A stretch of DNA of 32,002 nucleotides from positions 1 through 32,002 of the forward strand of contig JADNYJ010000369.1 of assembly GCA_015501075.1 (NCBI GenBank), written 5' to 3'. The number at the start of each line of letters is the position of its first letter. The first letter of the stretch is position 1. This stretch comes from Gymnopilus junonius (Eukaryota; Basidiomycota; Agaricomycetes; Agaricales; Galerinaceae). Below are positions 22,252 to 32,002 of the stretch, in pieces. The notes beneath the pieces were generated by a model that was not told the origin of the DNA, ran no database searches, and saw only the letters and a list, made by a program, of their open reading frames with translations. A program made the position numbers and the translations under genes.

Positions 22252-23217
22252 AGTAGGACGTGCCCTTTGAGTATTTGGAAGCGCGGGATTTCCTCGCACC
22301 TTCTGATCCCAAAGTGGTCTTTCGAAGCGTCGAAGCTTCAACTCGGAAGTCGGAGGGCCTAATTGCTCTTCTTTTAGGTGCTTTGGTTGCCTTCAGTAAC
22401 CTTCAATTGGCCGGGTGTTGCAGTCGATACTTGCAAGTCGCGATCAGAGGTGAATCACACCTGTGGCCTTCTTGAGGGTTTTTGGTTCTGGCTAGGTCTG
22501 GCCCTCTTTTACTTTTCTTTGCTTCCTTCAATCTGGACTGTCGTCTCACTTTTTCGACTTGCTTTGTTGAAAGTCGGCCAGCGCTGAGTTCAGCCTTCAG
22601 CATTCCTACTATCACCTCTTTCACATCGTCTCGCTCTTACCGAGAGGCCTATCAACAGTTCCTGACCGCATACACGCATATATTCTCAATCTTGCCCACT
22701 CGTTGTACTACAACATACCAGACCAGGCCAGCACTTGTTATTTGGTCCATTATCCTATCAGCACCTTATCACCTCGTTCTCAACCATTGCACGCTGTCTT
22801 CCCCTTTTTTATTGGCCAGTTCGCCCAGTTCGCCTCTTCCAGTTTGCGTACTCTAATTGCTTTTTGGTCATCATTATTTGCTTCGCCGTACTACCTTCAG
22901 TTCCCCCAGCCGCTATTTTCTAGTTCCGTACACGCACACCGTACTCGTACAAATTATCCGCATTTGCATTCCTTACATTCATCCCTTTTTTACTCATTCT
23001 ACCGCTTTTTTGAACAGCCATTCTACTACCCTTGTTTCTGAATCAGCCCTAACTTTTCCTAGTACAGTAGAAAAACAGTACATACATCGCATCCATTGTT
23101 CAGCCATTTTGTGTCTCTGTTTTTCTTCCTCTTGTTCTCAGCCGCGTCTCATTTATTACTGCTTTGGCCCTAGCTCCTTTTTTTTCTCGTTCTTTTCCAC
23201 TCTATTATACATACAAC
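22252..23217 (+). promoter_or_regulatory. ATG-free, pyrimidine-rich upstream leader of the RRM gene
   Basis: Reading the plus strand from the ATG at 22249-22251 to the start codon at 23218, no ATG occurs for 966 nt. At 1/64 about 15 would be expected. The reverse trinucleotide CAT is frequent in the same stretch, so this is strand-specific. From about 22480 the strand is rich in C and T, with runs such as CTCCTTTTTTTTCTCG just before the start. This is what a long 5' untranslated region kept free of upstream start codons looks like. The exact transcription start and any leader introns are not visible. Confidence 0.55.
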
Positions 23218-26200
23218 ATGTCTGGAGGTGGAAAACGTTCTCCGCACTCTGCGCTCTCGACTCCTACACCTTCTGCTACTGCTTCTGCGCTTGCACACAG
23301 TCACAGTCCCACGGCCAACACGCAGACAAATTCTCTCCATACACAAAGACGTCAGCTTTCGACTCATTCCATTGCTAATTCCAACATGGGCGACAGGCCG
23401 AACATCGCTCTGCCTCTTACTCCGCCTGCTGATTATCTTGGCGGCAACGCCCACAGCAGCAAGGTCGGCGCGCCTTCGTTCGCTGCTGTCGTTTCAGCGT
23501 CGTCACCCACAGCGAGGTCGTCCTTTACTAGTATTTATTTTTCACAAGAACACGCACAGTCTTCTTTGGCTTCAGCTCATATTTCGGACAAGAACAACGT
23601 CAATAACACCAGCAGCGACCTCAGCGGGGCCGATATTCCAGCTTCAGTTTCTACAGACCCTCCGCAGACTATCATAGTTGCTGGCGATGTACATCATCGA
23701 AGCCCTTCGGGCGGGTCTCTGACCTCTTCTTCTCGGTACCATTCCCCGCTTGCTAGTCCTGGCGGTTCTGCGGGCAACAGCGGACATTCAATTCACTCTG
23801 ACGATGTGGAGCCTATGACTTTCTCCGTTCCTGATTCGTACAACGCCACAACCGTCACCGCCATGGTCCAGGAAGGAGGCAGCGTTATTGCTGTCGCTGA
23901 TGCCGGTGCTACTGGCAGCGACATTGACCATGAAACAGACTCTGCTGGGCACGACAGCGGCGAGTCTTCAGATGACGTCGAGATTTACCTTGACACGCTT
24001 GGGTTGCATGATTCGGCGGTACGCATGCATGTTCTGAACGCGAGCCACACTACGGGTAAGCGTTCCTTGTTCATTTTTTCTTCCCCGCTAGATGTTCTCC
24101 ATTTTCTATGTTCCTCGTTTCTTTGTTCGCCTGCGAGCATTCATGCATGCATGATAACGATATTACACCTGCTTGCCACCTTCTTCTCGGGAGGATCGTG
24201 GCTGTTCTCGTTTCTTTCTCTCTTTCTCTTTCATTCTCGTTTTTCCTGCACACGTCGAGGAAGTTGCAGCACCCTGGTCTGCTCAGGGTTCAGCTTCAAC
24301 GCGTCATTCCGCTCTTTTGCTCTCATTTGATGCGCATATATCCAACTATCTGACTCATGGAAACACCACGCTCATTGTCATCTCCGTTCTTTTTTCTAGG
24401 CGAAAGCGACAGCGGACCCACTTCGAGGTCAAGTCCTAATACAAAGCCCCTATCCGGCAAGCACAGCCAAGGTCAGGTGTCGGCGTCGGTCCCCGGCGAC
24501 TTACCCATTTCGTCTCAGTTTGGTGCTCAGACCCTTCAGGACCAACAACGACAACAGACCCCGAATTCGACTATCCCTCCTTCCAATTCCAATTCCAATA
24601 ACTCTATCGCCTCTTTGAACGCGTTAAATCCGAATTCAAATTACAATTTCGGGGCATTGCGCGTTGTTTCGCCTTCATTGCAGCCGTCTGCGGCCGTAAC
24701 GGGGGTGGATGGGAGTGGTGGCGCATTTGTTAATGGTGGTGGTCCCGCCGCTAGGAATATTCTCTCTCCATTGTCCGTGCCCCTGTCCACTTCTTTGTCC
24801 ACTTCTCCTTCAAATAATTCGTCCTCGACCGAGGCTTTGGAGCATAATCAACGTTTGCAATCCCAGCAGCTTGCCGTGCCACTGTTCCGAGATCAGCAGC
24901 AGCAGCGCCAGATACCAACGCCCAATCAAGTCCGCAACCCCCCTAGTGCACCTGTGTATTCCACTATCCCCCTTCCTACGGTGGACGACCGCAGCCGGAG
25001 TTTTGATTCATCTGAGTACGACAATGCTTCCGCTGGTTTTGGACCTCAGCAACTGCAGTTAAATTTGGATAGGCAACACCAGCGTCATCTTCAATTGCAA
25101 CAACAACAGCAGGATCACCATCAGCAGCAGCAGCAGCGAATGTATGGGCATGGGCATTCTGGGATTGAGGGGACCACGCATGGACCTGCGGAGATTAGTA
25201 TCTCTGGCATGGCGGGCCTTTCTCTTAGCGGCGATGCTGCGCGGAACCTGCAACAACAATTTTCACTTGGGATAACATCGTCTCAGACGCTTCCTTCCAT
25301 CAGTACCAGCGGGCCGTTCGATTTTGATTCTTCTCCGAATACCTATACCGGTCCTAACGCCGACTCTTCTAATCCACACACCTCGTCAGTGTTCCCTACT
25401 TCCGCTTCCGATTCGACCTTGTTTGGAGGCCCTGCTAGTGCCAGTGCTTCAACTGGAAATCTGAATTTGGGTCCCAAAACGCCAAATGTGTATATCAATG
25501 GGCTTCCTCCTCATTTCCCGGAAGACCAGTTGTTCGCGCTTGCTTCTCCTTTTGGGGAGATTCGTAGCGTGAGGACGTTTACGAGACATGTGAGGGATAG
25601 TGAAAGTGGTTATGGGTTCGTGCTGTGAGTGTTGCTTTTCCCGTCTATTCAAATACTTTTTTTTTGGAGTTTTTGCTCAATGAGTGTCGTAATTAGGTTT
25701 GAAACGATAGACGCTGCAGAAAAATGCATCATTTCATTGAGAAGATATAGGAACTTGCATCCTACCTTCTCCAAGGTATGCTATATCTCCTCTTGCCGTA
25801 TCTTATTCTTATCGACGTTGGTTCAATAGCAAATTCATAAAATTCCTGGAACCATTTACGCCCAAGGTTCCAGTGGCGCTTCCCATTCTTCATGGGATGA
25901 GTCTGGCGGCGGTGATTCTGGTGAAAGTTCGCCTGGTGGCTCCGGTAGTTCAGGTCCTCTCAGTACCGATGCCACGTTCAAGGCGAGGATGGAGAGTTTG
26001 CAGGATCCAACTAGTACCAATCTTTATATGGAAGGGTAAGTCCTGTGTTATGTCTTATTTCCGTAAGTTTAAAACCAACTAACTTCTTTACATAGACTTC
26101 CGTTGAGCATCGACGAACCTGTGAGTGCTTTAATTTCGGCGTTGACATTCAAAGTTATCATTAAGGTTATACTTGTGCTTATATGCGTTCATTACAGACT

Positions 26201-28442
26201 CTCTCTGCTCTAGTATCTCCCCACAGAATCAGCAGCAGTCGATTCTTCCAGACGAGGTTGAGTAACCCCCCGAGGATCATCGCATTTGTGAGGTAAGTTT
26301 AACCTCCTTTATCCTCTCTGACGTTGTCCGTTTCTGACTGCCTCTTTTCTGACTCTCTTGTAGACTTGAGACTCGAACAGGTGCCGAGGAGATCATTGAG
26401 CGCCTTCATGGACGTATGGTCCGCGGATGGAACGATACCGGTAGTCGGATCTCTGTTAGGTTCGCTGATACGAGTGAACAAAGGGAATTGAGGGTATGTT
26501 TCTTAGCTCATCTTCTTATCCTTTGGTCTGGAATCTGACAGCGACCTTGCAGAGGCAAGAACGCTCCGCACAAGAAGGCGACAGTGGCTCTCCGGCTCGG
26601 CTAACCATAGCTCAAGCTGCGTTGTTGAACCTCAGAGGCCAGCAGCTGAGGCCCAGCAATTCTAGCTCTCCTATCAACGGTCAGATTGAGCGTGTGTCTT
26701 CTGGGTCTGCCAGGACTGGAGGCTTCACTACCTCTGTTTCTGCGCCTGATTTTTCATCCAACGCGCATTTGAATTTACCACCTGTCATTGGGAGTTCCGG
26801 AGGTGGCCTTCAGGGCATTGGCATCGGCGGTGGAGGTGCTCCTGGGCTCGAGGTGGATTACTCTCTCGCGCCTGGCAGGAACGTTGTTGGGTCCAGGTCG
26901 AGATCGCCTTATGAGCTTCAATCTCATGGTCAATATTCCTTTGGTCATACGCCCCCTCCGCCTCTTCCAACTTCGTTGCCTTCGTCATCTTCTGCGACTA
27001 ATCCGTCCATGAGTGCTCTTCTCCATTCGTTGAGGAGTACTGGAGTCCCCTTCCAGCCTAGTTCTGCAGGTGGATATGGAGTAACCTCTTCTGCTGCCGT
27101 TGGTGAATACGACTACAATTCCATGCCCGGGCAGGGGCATCATCACCAACAGTATCATCAAGACCAGCATCTTCAACAGCACCAGCATCATCTCCCGACT
27201 ATGCAAAGCCTTGATAGCTTTTCTCATCAATACGGTCACTCTCAATCTCGTCCTGCACCAGCGTATACCAGGTCGGGCTATACCCCAACTGAGGAATACA
27301 TCATGCGTGCTCACGCAGAGAACGCTGCGATTGCTCATGTCCAAGCACAGCAACAGCAGCTCGCAGAGCGGAGGAGGCCTGCGCCGTTGGATTTGAGGAG
27401 ACGGAAGAGTGCGGAAGATTCCGAAGGTCAAGATTACCAGGATTCCATGGTTGGCGAAGGTGGTGCTGCGAATATTGCGGTTGGTGTTCGTGCGTATCGT
27501 GCTCAAGCCTCTATTGGGAGGGTCGGCGCAGTGGGTTCTGGGCCTTCTCCTTCGTTGGGAATGTTGAGTTCGTCGGCGTCGATGCCCTCGATGTCCTCCT
27601 TGACTGGTGGGATTTCTGGCTCGTCCATGTCCGCCGCGTCCTCTCCGTTAATGGGTGTGGCCGAAGAAGATTATCAGGGGAACGATGCAGTACAGAGACA
27701 TACCACCAACATCTATCAAGCCCACGTTAACGCTCGCCTGGCGAGAGAACATCATGTTCAACGCCCTCCCATGCCGCTTTCTCCCTCCATCGGTGCTCTG
27801 CCTCCTACTCAGGAATCGTCCTCTTCTCTATCCAATGCCGCTGGCGACGCGATCGACTACCAACACGTAGCTGCCCATATGAGGTCGACAACGTTGCCCC
27901 AGCACCGTCCCAAAGAACGCGGGCATTATCAGCAGAACAGCATGAGTATGCCTGCGCAGAATTTGAGGACGCCTCAGCATGCAGCTGTTGCAGCCTTGTC
28001 GGGCCCAAGAGGGATTGATGGTGCGCCTGGTTCTAGTGTGATCATTCACGAAAATGAGGGTCAGGAGTATCAGCAACAGCAGCATGGTTCGAGGGAGGGA
28101 GGGAACGGGAATGGTCATTCGGCTGGTTCTTCCGCTCATGCCACATCCGGAGTGAACAGATCACCCATCTTTGGAGATTTGGTCGACTCGTCATCCGCTG
28201 GGCATTCTCCGTCGCCTTCGCTCATTTCTCCAACTCTTACTTATTCAAGCCAGACGCCTTCAACTCTGAGTCCTGCTACGCCGTTCTTTGGTTCTTTCAA
28301 CAGCCAATCGGAAGGATTCGGCGAGAAGAATGGTTCGAGTAACATGGACCAGCATCAACACCAACAGTCGAAGAAACATGGATCGACTGGAGGTGCTATG
28401 ACTCCTAGTTCGTTGAGAAGTCTTACCTCTGAGGGTGTGTAG
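23218..28442 (+). CDS. Tandem-RRM RNA-binding protein with Q/S/H-rich regions
   Basis: Eight exons (23218-24055, 24400-25624, 25697-25775, 25830-26035, 26096-26120, 26198-26292, 26364-26493, 26553-28442) give 1495 residues with no frame break. Intron 1 is long (344 nt). RRM1 spans about residues 641-715: RNP2 VYINGL, RNP1 SGYGFVLF. RRM2 spans about 775-862: RNP2 LYMEGL, degenerate RNP1 RIIAFVRLE. The pair and the 'TNLY.GLPLS.DE' start of RRM2 resemble the RBMS/MSSP type and fungal Scw1-like proteins. The rest is low complexity: Ser/Thr/Pro-rich N-terminus, poly-Gln with His around 505-525, His/Gln around 1058-1085, Gly/Ser-rich stretches. It is likely a cytoplasmic mRNA regulator able to form condensates, which is inference. 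Start ATG 23218 follows the ATG-free leader. Confidence 0.92.
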
Positions 28443-29597
28443 GCTCTGGAGTACTTGCTCTCAGGAGTCGCCTGCTTAGGTACGCGAACTTGTAATTGCT
28501 TCTGAAAATGTTTTTGATGGCGTTGTTCTATAGCTGACTGGCGTGAACGCTTATGTTTCTTGTGTTCGACATTCTGCAACCTACTATCTTCTTCCTACCT
28601 TCATAAGCACCGTACTTTGCTGTTCCTTCCTGCGTGATACCCTATACTTATTCTCGTTTGCATTTGCATGCAGTCGGTTCTTCATGTTTTTTGACATACG
28701 TCCCCGTGTTCCCTACCCCCGCCCGCTTTTTGTCTGTTGCCCTATGTGTTTCTTCTCCTATGGAAGCCGGCACGTCGGTTTATCGCCTGTCTATACCTCT
28801 ATTACTACCCTTTCTAAGTTTTACTTGAGCGAATTCCTATTGTAATCGACTTTTTCCCCATTCACATCGACGTAGATTGTTACTGTAGTGTACATACACA
28901 TTCACTTTGAGGCAGACCAGAACAGTTTCTCCTTAGCTAGCGAGCGTTTCTCGCCCTTCTCTTTTATGTTATATATAACATCGCGTAGTAGTACCTGTTA
29001 TAATGCAATTTGTTCAGCGTGTCTATAAGGCGGTCGCATTCCTCAATATTTGACAGCTTACGATAGAAAAGGCCGACTCTAACGGAAAGGAACGCAGGAC
29101 TGTTCTGAGAATAGTGTTATCATGCTAGATAACGGAAAGTAATAAATTGAAGTTAAGATGACAGATGTATGATCCAATTTTACTATGTATATTCGACTTC
29201 GAACTAACTTTAGGTGCCACAAAGCGGCCGTAATCAAAGGTGCTCAGATGACCACTCCACGAATAGGAAATGTGACTTACCCGCTTTATCCTCCTTGCTG
29301 AGGTTGTGTTTTTCTCTAGAACAAAATAGTTACCTTGTTTTTCAAAATTTTAACGCTCTCGCCAAGTTTGATCCTTAACATTTATATTCCAAAGGTGGGA
29401 ATGATATTAGACCGCCGATCAATCAATGGGTATGTCATGTGAGGGTTTGGCTCACACCGTCCGTTGATAGTGTGAGCTAGACCCTTCATTCATCGGCATG
29501 CTCGCTATAGGATGGTCCTATCTGTGTTCCTGGCCTTTCCTCTGTCAATCCATCATCTTTCCTCATACTCGACTAACTTGCCGGCCGGGAGTCCGCA
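28443..29597. other. Intergenic region between RRM gene and second GT61 copy
   Basis: About 1.15 kb holding the RRM gene's 3' untranslated region and the promoter of the next gene. Short open frames occupy the T/C-rich first 400 bp but resemble nothing. A 16-nt AT palindrome lies at 28966-28981 and is listed separately. No RNA gene or transposon was seen. Confidence 0.4.
28966..28981. repeat. Perfect 16-nt AT-rich palindrome
   Basis: ATGTTATATATAACAT is its own reverse complement. It sits about 525 bp after the RRM stop codon. A transcript through it could fold into a short hairpin, and it may lie near a 3' end, but AT-rich palindromes of this size also arise by chance. Confidence 0.35.
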
Positions 29598-31533
29598 ATG
29601 TGGACCAGAAAACAGCAGACTGCTCTTGGATTGGTATTTTGCTTCGCGTCCTTGCTTTTAATATTCAGTGCACGAAACCATATCTCTGAACATGCATCCC
29701 AAATCCTACTACCTTTTCCGGGGTGGGCGAAGACATCTACCCTAGTGGAGGACTCGCCTGCACCAATTCTTGACCTCGTCCATGAAAATACTTCTATCAC
29801 AGAGACTACTCTTCCAGGAGGCGCGCCCCACATGTGGATTCACTATATTTGATAGATTGTATGTTCGCAATGGGACGATCTACGTTGTCACTTCAAACTC
29901 GAGTGCATTTCCACATCTCAAGAAGGTCATTTCTCTTCCTGAAGACAGAGTGAATTGGAAGAAGCTCGACCCTACGGACAAGGTGAGTCGCTCGCGTGAT
30001 CCATTGTACTATTCCTTGGGAATGACGGCTGAGTGTAGGAAATGCAGATCATCAGTCCAGAAAGAGCAGAGACAGTTCTAGGGGATCATGCCATTGTATT
30101 GGACGGCGTGACCATAATCCTATACGATACTAAGCAATTTATGGCGGTAAGTTGTTTGGTTTTCCCCATCATTACAGGCGTTGGCACTCAAATACTGTAG
30201 CATTACTACCACTGGTGGGGAGAAATAATTCTAGGCGCCATCAGGATATATTCCGATGTCCTGATCCCCGGAATCAAGACGCCTTTGGCGAAATTTCTCG
30301 ATTTCTTTTACCGGTATGTCGAAATACATCAATGAATGGCAGTGCTAATAAAAAATGAATGCAGCTCATCCCGGACAGAGTTGGAGGGATCGCGCTGGAG
30401 TGAATGGACCTCTAATGCGTGCTGCGTTCCCGACGGCTTCTATCGAACGAGGAGACCACTGGCAAGATCTCATCGCACTTAACCAGACCTTCGTCTTCGA
30501 GCGTGCCATGATCGTCAGTAGGACGGGTGCTCATCAAAGGTGAGATATTCCATACTATTCTAACTTTTAAGTGTAACTCATTTACCATGCATTATTATAG
30601 TCCTCTTGCTGGCCTTTGGGGAAGATGATTTCAAGCACGATGAACGTCACAGTACCTGATCGTTTTTGGGAACCCCTCCGACAACGACTTGTCAAGAATA
30701 CAGTTGGCTACTTTCCCATCTTAGATGACACTGGTGCCGTTCTGACCAGTCATAAATCATCGGCGCCTATTGTTACTTATGTTTCAAGACAAAGAACCGG
30801 TCGAAGATTAACGGAGGATGACCACCAGGGGCTGATTAAGTCGTTACTGGAACTGGAAGCTGACGGGTTGATTGAACTCAATATAGCGGTTATGGAAACA
30901 ATGACGTTCTCAAAGCAGATTGAGACTGTGGCGAGAAGCACGGTGAGTGTTGCAGAGAAGTTGTTTACATTTTATGCTTTCTGATATCTGATATAACGAA
31001 AAGATTATGGTTGGAGTACATGGCAATGGCTTGACAGTAAGTCGCTGTTACTTTGGGAAAGATTTTCACTGATCGTTTCCGGAAAGCATCAACTCTGGAT
31101 GCCACCTTCTCCTCGGTCGACAGTCATAGAGATACTCTATCCTGGTGGTAAGCACTGTTATTATTGTACTGAAATGGTCAAGTTACGTTCTAGTAGATTA
31201 TTTACACGACTACGAAATGCTCGCAAGGAACATGGGGCACATTGTAATCATTCATTCTCGATATTAAGAGCTACTGGCTGATAACAACTTTTTTTCTTAA
31301 CCTAGCACTACGCCGTGTGGAATGACACGACTCTAACGTATAAACCCGGTGAATGGTTCAAAGGAACGCATGTAGGCGACGGCAAGAAGTTTCATGGACG
31401 TGTGTCCTTACAGTCTCTGTCATTCTAAATATTGTTAATGTTCTGTCGTCTAGCTTCTATTCCGGTTCATGGGCCAACTGTTGCTCAAATCATAAGAGAG
31501 CGTCTGCTAGTCAATGATCGAGATGTAAATTAG
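29598..31533 (+). pseudogene. Second GT61 glycosyltransferase copy, four frameshifts
   Basis: Ten exons are traced: 29598-29982, 30039-30146, 30201-30313, 30365-30539, 30601-30942, 31004-31036, 31087-31147, 31197-31243, 31306-31399 and 31454-31533. A signal anchor follows MWTRKQQTALGLVF. Then come DRLYVRNGTIYVVTS, HYYHWWGEIILGAIRIYS, WRDRAGVNGPLMRAAFP, VPDRFWEPLR, the intact family motif GVHGNGLTHQLWMPPSPRST, HYAVWNDTTLTY and IPVHGPTVAQIIRERL. Intron positions and phases match the GT61 gene at 12060-14187, which has two additional introns. One extra base (CCCC 29826-29829) and three missing bases (near 30291-30296, 30370 and GGGG 30618-30621) break the frame. Counting them gives 480 codons. 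All splice sites are intact, so decay is very recent or the breaks are sequence errors. Confidence 0.75.
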
Positions 31534-31643
31534 TAATATTACAGCTGTAAAGCAACATGAGTTACAGGAACTAGACCGTGCGTCTAGAATATAACAAAAC
31601 CAAGTACAAATCTTGTGGTCCTGTTCAACTATACGGCCTTGGC
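31534..31643. other. Short intergenic stretch after the GT61 copy
   Basis: A 110-bp stretch between the GT61 stop and the possible convergent gene end. It should contain the 3' untranslated region; nothing else was recognised. Confidence 0.4.
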
Positions 31644-31793
31644 CTAATGTTGTTCTTCGCCACCATCTTCAACAGGGTCCCAAGGAGGTTCCACATCCGG
31701 CAGTGGAGGATCTTCGTCCAGCTCGCCTCGCAGTCCAGCGGAAACGCGCTCTCTTTCAAAGCAACCAGACGGAAGAGTGGATAAAATACCCTC
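31644..31793 (-). CDS. Possible last exon of a gene entering from the right
   Basis: On the minus strand an open frame ends at TAG 31644-31646 with a strongly acidic tail: GELDEDPPLPDVEPPWDPVE, then DGGEEQH. Upstream (31800-31990, minus) a Gly/Pro-rich stretch (APPTPGSFLHPPVLPW, AYGGTWGVPRSTPSGHSF) could be an earlier exon, but it contains a stop in the simple reading and I cannot fix the junction. The function is unknown. The acidic end just before a stop is the main argument for real coding. Confidence 0.3.
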   Translation of the reverse strand, partial: EGILSTLPSGCFERERVSAGLRGELDEDPPLPDVEPPWDPVEDGGEEQH

Positions 31794-32002
31794 TTACCCT
31801 CCTTATTTACCCTCGCTTTGAAATTCCCCGCGCTGGAAGCTATGCCCACTTGGCGTCGACCTTGGCACTCCCCACGTTCCGCCATAGGCGGCTGGCACTC
31901 AATCCCAGCGCCACGGTAGCACCGGCGGATGAAGAAAGGAACCTGGCGTAGGAGGAGCATCGATGCACTTCGGAAACGATGACGTAGCCTTTTTGGAGTT
32001 CT

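Noticed and set aside
25081..25150. CAG/CAA repeat considered as a microsatellite or CRISPR-like array.
   Set aside because: It lies inside the RRM protein exon, encodes poly-Gln in frame, and has no spacer structure.
27100..27510. Long opposite-strand frames across the last RRM exon.
   Set aside because: They are shadows of a 1890-nt Ser/Gln-rich coding exon whose sense frame is clean.

Overview
The window reads as nuclear DNA of a filamentous basidiomycete, most likely a plant-litter or wood-decaying Agaricomycete. The evidence is: genes split by many short introns of about 49-80 nt with GT..AG ends and CTGAC/CTAAC-like branch sites; basidiomycete-type F-box proteins; a DUF6533 membrane protein; a basidiomycete kinase-like protein; and a secreted AA9 lytic polysaccharide monooxygenase carrying a CBM1 cellulose-binding module. 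I see no transposase, reverse transcriptase, CRISPR array, rRNA gene or convincing tRNA gene.

Layout, left to right: (1) an F-box gene running off the left edge (1-886, -). (2) A frameshifted F-box/LRR-like gene (2175-3393, +), followed by a decayed copy of its own 3' end (about 3437-3640, +). (3) TOA2, the small subunit of TFIIA (3976-4651, -). (4) A start-less open frame (6030-6257, -). (5) The AA9-CBM1 LPMO (6618-8104, +), convergent with (6) an amidase-signature enzyme (8928-11069, -). (7) A glycosyltransferase family 61 gene (12060-14187, -). (8) An acidic conserved-looking protein (14981-15927, -) with a palindromic pair of ACGCGT boxes just upstream. (9) A DUF6533 seven-helix-type membrane protein with several microexons (16208-18128, -). 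(10) A kinase-like protein (19370-20273, -). (11) A long ATG-free pyrimidine-rich leader (22252-23217), then a 1495-residue tandem-RRM protein (23218-28442, +). (12) A second, frameshifted GT61 copy (29598-31533, +). (13) Possibly the 3' end of another gene (31644-31793, -).

The genes do not form one pathway. The LPMO is secreted plant-cell-wall machinery, the amidase could serve nitrogen scavenging, and the GT61 proteins are Golgi-type membrane glycosyltransferases. TOA2 and the RRM protein are general gene-expression functions. The most useful observations concern gene structure. Five genes carry 15 inferred single-base frameshifts, mostly at short homopolymers, that each restore a whole number of codons when allowed for, while their splice sites stay intact. 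The DUF6533 gene needs exons of 2, 8, 9 and 16 nt. The amidase appears to have two GC-AG introns. The intact GT61 copy has lost the histidine of its family motif.
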